Source: Clostridia bacterium
GTDB taxonomy: Bacteria; Bacillota; Clostridia; Oscillospirales; CAG-272
Length of the DNA: 5,401 nt
Direction of reading: 5' to 3'
Assembly (NCBI GenBank): GCA_017455945.1
Contig: JAFTLM010000296.1
Location: 1-5,401 of the forward strand
Shown here: piece by piece, positions 4,390-5,401 of the stretch
Layout of the letters: every line of letters begins with the position of its first letter
Numbering within the stretch: position 1 is the stretch's first letter
Program-made: the position numbers and the translations under genes
The notes under the pieces: generated by a model
What the model was told of the DNA's origin: nothing
Database searches by the model: none
What the model saw: the letters and a program-made list of their open reading frames with translations, nothing else

Positions 4390-5142
4390 TTATATAACCA
4401 TATTCCCGAAAGAATCTAATCGAATATGATTTAATTCTCCACGTCTGACGGAATGGACGTAGTAATCAAGCTTTGAATCTATATCGTCTTTGTCATCACG
4501 GTAGAGATAAATAACCGTTTTACCAAGCTGTGTATATATTTTTCGTTTGAACTCGTTTTCTTTTAGGTATTTTTCACCCGAATAGCCCAAAAATTCAATA
4601 TAAGCATCTTGTTGCGGTAAATAGAAATCCGGGGATATTGCTTTTCCGTCACGGTAATACAATTTAGGTTCGTAAGCGTGTGGGATTTGATGATAATACA
4701 AATAATTGTCTATAGCTCGTTCGCCATCACTTCGGACAATATGACCGTCTGCGGCGGTTATTCTCATACCCTCGTAATACTTTTCTTCCACTGTCGCTTT
4801 ACGGCATTTTTCCAGGCTTAAAATAACAGTGTGGTCTTTGTGCTTGGTATAGCAATTATAGCAAAAATGATTATTCCCGGATTGAGCACCGCACAAAAGA
4901 CAAGTCATTTGTTTTTCTTCCTTTGGCGGTTCGGGGGGGATATGCGTATTATATTGGGTATTGGTATGAGAAGCGTCTGTTTGATTTTGATCAGACGGAC
5001 GAACAGCACGTATGTTATATTGAGTATTGACACGAGAAGTATCTGTTTGATTTTCAGATTTATCTTCTCTTAAGCACCATCCAAGTAATAAACAGCAAGC
5101 AGTTACACCTATCATGATAAAAAAGAAAAAAAACCAATTCAC
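4390..5142 (-). CDS. Membrane-anchored zinc-ribbon PD-(D/E)XK nuclease-like protein
   Basis: Protein of 250 aa. I start at GTG 5142, since AGGTGGTGA then lies 5 nt upstream; earlier in-frame GTG codons fall inside that site. Residues about 2-23 are one hydrophobic helix (NWFFFFFIMIGVTACCLLLG), a likely membrane anchor. A polar linker holding a duplicated segment (QTDTSRVNTQYN and QTDASHTNTQYN) follows. A Cys4 zinc ribbon comes next (C81, C84, C94, C97). From about 133 to 220 there is a restriction-endonuclease-fold pattern: E141 (DGERAIDNYL), D172 in SPDFYLP, E183 in YIEFLG, then a Lys-rich helix. The usual Lys two residues after E183 is Leu, so the lysine may come from the following helix, or the domain may be inactive. 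Its role (DNA defence, competence or maintenance) is unknown. Confidence 0.75.
   Translation of the reverse strand: MNWFFFFFIMIGVTACCLLLGWCLREDKSENQTDTSRVNTQYNIRAVRPSDQNQTDASHTNTQYNTHIPPEPPKEEKQMTCLLCGAQSGNNHFCYNCYTKHKDHTVILSLEKCRKATVEEKYYEGMRITAADGHIVRSDGERAIDNYLYYHQIPHAYEPKLYYRDGKAISPDFYLPQQDAYIEFLGYSGEKYLKENEFKRKIYTQLGKTVIYLYRDDKDDIDSKLDYYVHSVRRGELNHIRLDSFGNMVI
4949..5054 (-). repeat. Internal tandem duplication in the nuclease-like gene
   Basis: Two 40-bp units, 4949-4988 and 5015-5054, repeat with a 66-bp period and about six mismatches. They encode the duplicated QTDxSxxNTQYN segments of the linker between membrane helix and zinc ribbon. The period is a multiple of three, so the frame is kept; the linker probably changes length by slippage or recombination. 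Confidence 0.75.
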
Positions 5143-5174
5143 ACAAATCACCACCTAAAAATATTTCACGTGGT

Positions 5175-5203
5175 ATTATATCACAATTTCAAATAGATGT
5201 CAA
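5175..5203 (-). promoter_or_regulatory. Promoter of the nuclease-like gene
   Basis: On the minus strand, TTGACA (5198-5203) and TATAAT (5175-5180) flank a 17-nt spacer, a full-consensus promoter. Its -35 box overlaps the TGA stop (5200-5202) of the upstream gene. The resulting leader is short and carries TAGGTGGTGAT as ribosome binding site. Confidence 0.85.
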
Positions 5204-5401
5204 GTTTCGGGCTCGTCACAGGAAGCCGTTACAGCTACCTGTTCCATGTCGGTTACAAAGAAAGAATGTTGCTGATGAAATTCTTCTGCGGTTGCTTTTA
5301 CGTCTCCGTATTCGGGATAGTCATTAAGACCTATAAACGAAAGTCTCATAAGGTCCTCAAAAAACAGAACGTAACAATCGGTTGAAAAACGCCTGCTATA
5401 T
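5200..5401 (-). CDS. C-terminal part of an unknown protein, cut by the window edge
   Basis: An open minus-strand frame runs from the right edge to TGA at 5200-5202 and gives the last 66 residues of a protein. The visible part has coding-like composition: YVLFFEDLMRLSFIG, LNDYPEYGDVKATAEEF, then an acidic end CDEPET. No ribosome binding site precedes the internal ATG, so I take it as a fragment of a longer gene. No family recognised. It is co-oriented with the nuclease-like gene, which starts 58 bp downstream from its own promoter. Confidence 0.6.
   Translation of the reverse strand, partial: YSRRFSTDCYVLFFEDLMRLSFIGLNDYPEYGDVKATAEEFHQQHSFFVTDMEQVAVTASCDEPET

Noticed and set aside
5197..5385. 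A 62-codon plus-strand frame at the right end
   Set aside because: It lies opposite a better minus-strand coding frame, and it covers the -35 box of the nuclease-like gene. Probably a shadow.

Overview
The window reads as chromosomal or integrated mobile-element DNA of a low-to-moderate GC Firmicute, most likely a gut-type Clostridia (Ruminococcus/Oscillospiraceae-like). The basis is codon use, GGAGG/GGTGATT-type ribosome binding sites, textbook TTGACA-N17-TATAAT promoters, Clostridia-like MBL and IS30 proteins, and small-gene operons like those of integrative elements. The organism call is inference; no rRNA, tRNA or CRISPR is visible.

Layout. Positions 22-696 (+) hold a metallo-beta-lactamase-fold hydrolase closed by a strong terminator. 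Positions 803-1849 (-) hold an intact IS30-family transposase, with one plausible IS end at 761 and a 71-nt hairpin just upstream of its start codon. A bidirectional terminator (1971-2007) follows. Then comes a roughly 2-kb module bracketed by two directly oriented copies of a ~210-bp palindromic repeat (2048-2256 and 4129-4338). Each copy has inverted arms, a perfect minus-strand sigma70-type promoter and a 29-codon plus-strand ORF behind a strong ribosome binding site. Between the copies lie about 400 bp without a convincing gene, a ribbon-helix-helix (RHH) regulator (minus), and a divergent operon of very small genes (28, 107, 39, 43 and 60 aa) ending in a bidirectional terminator. The first three operon genes are joined by ATGA overlaps. 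The RHH promoter and the operon promoter each contain a near-identical 17-bp palindromic operator, so the RHH protein probably represses both.

Right of the second repeat, 4390-5142 (-) encodes a predicted membrane-anchored protein with a Cys4 zinc ribbon and a PD-(D/E)XK nuclease-like domain, under its own consensus promoter. The -35 box of that promoter overlaps the stop codon of a further minus-strand gene that runs off the right edge.

The most interesting signal is the repeat pair. The two arms inside each copy match one another better than their divergence between copies would predict, with concerted substitutions. In each copy the internal promoter fires antisense to the small ORF toward a nearby bidirectional terminator. 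This could be a MITE-like element, a small-RNA gene, or a type I toxin-antitoxin-like cassette; the sequence alone cannot decide.
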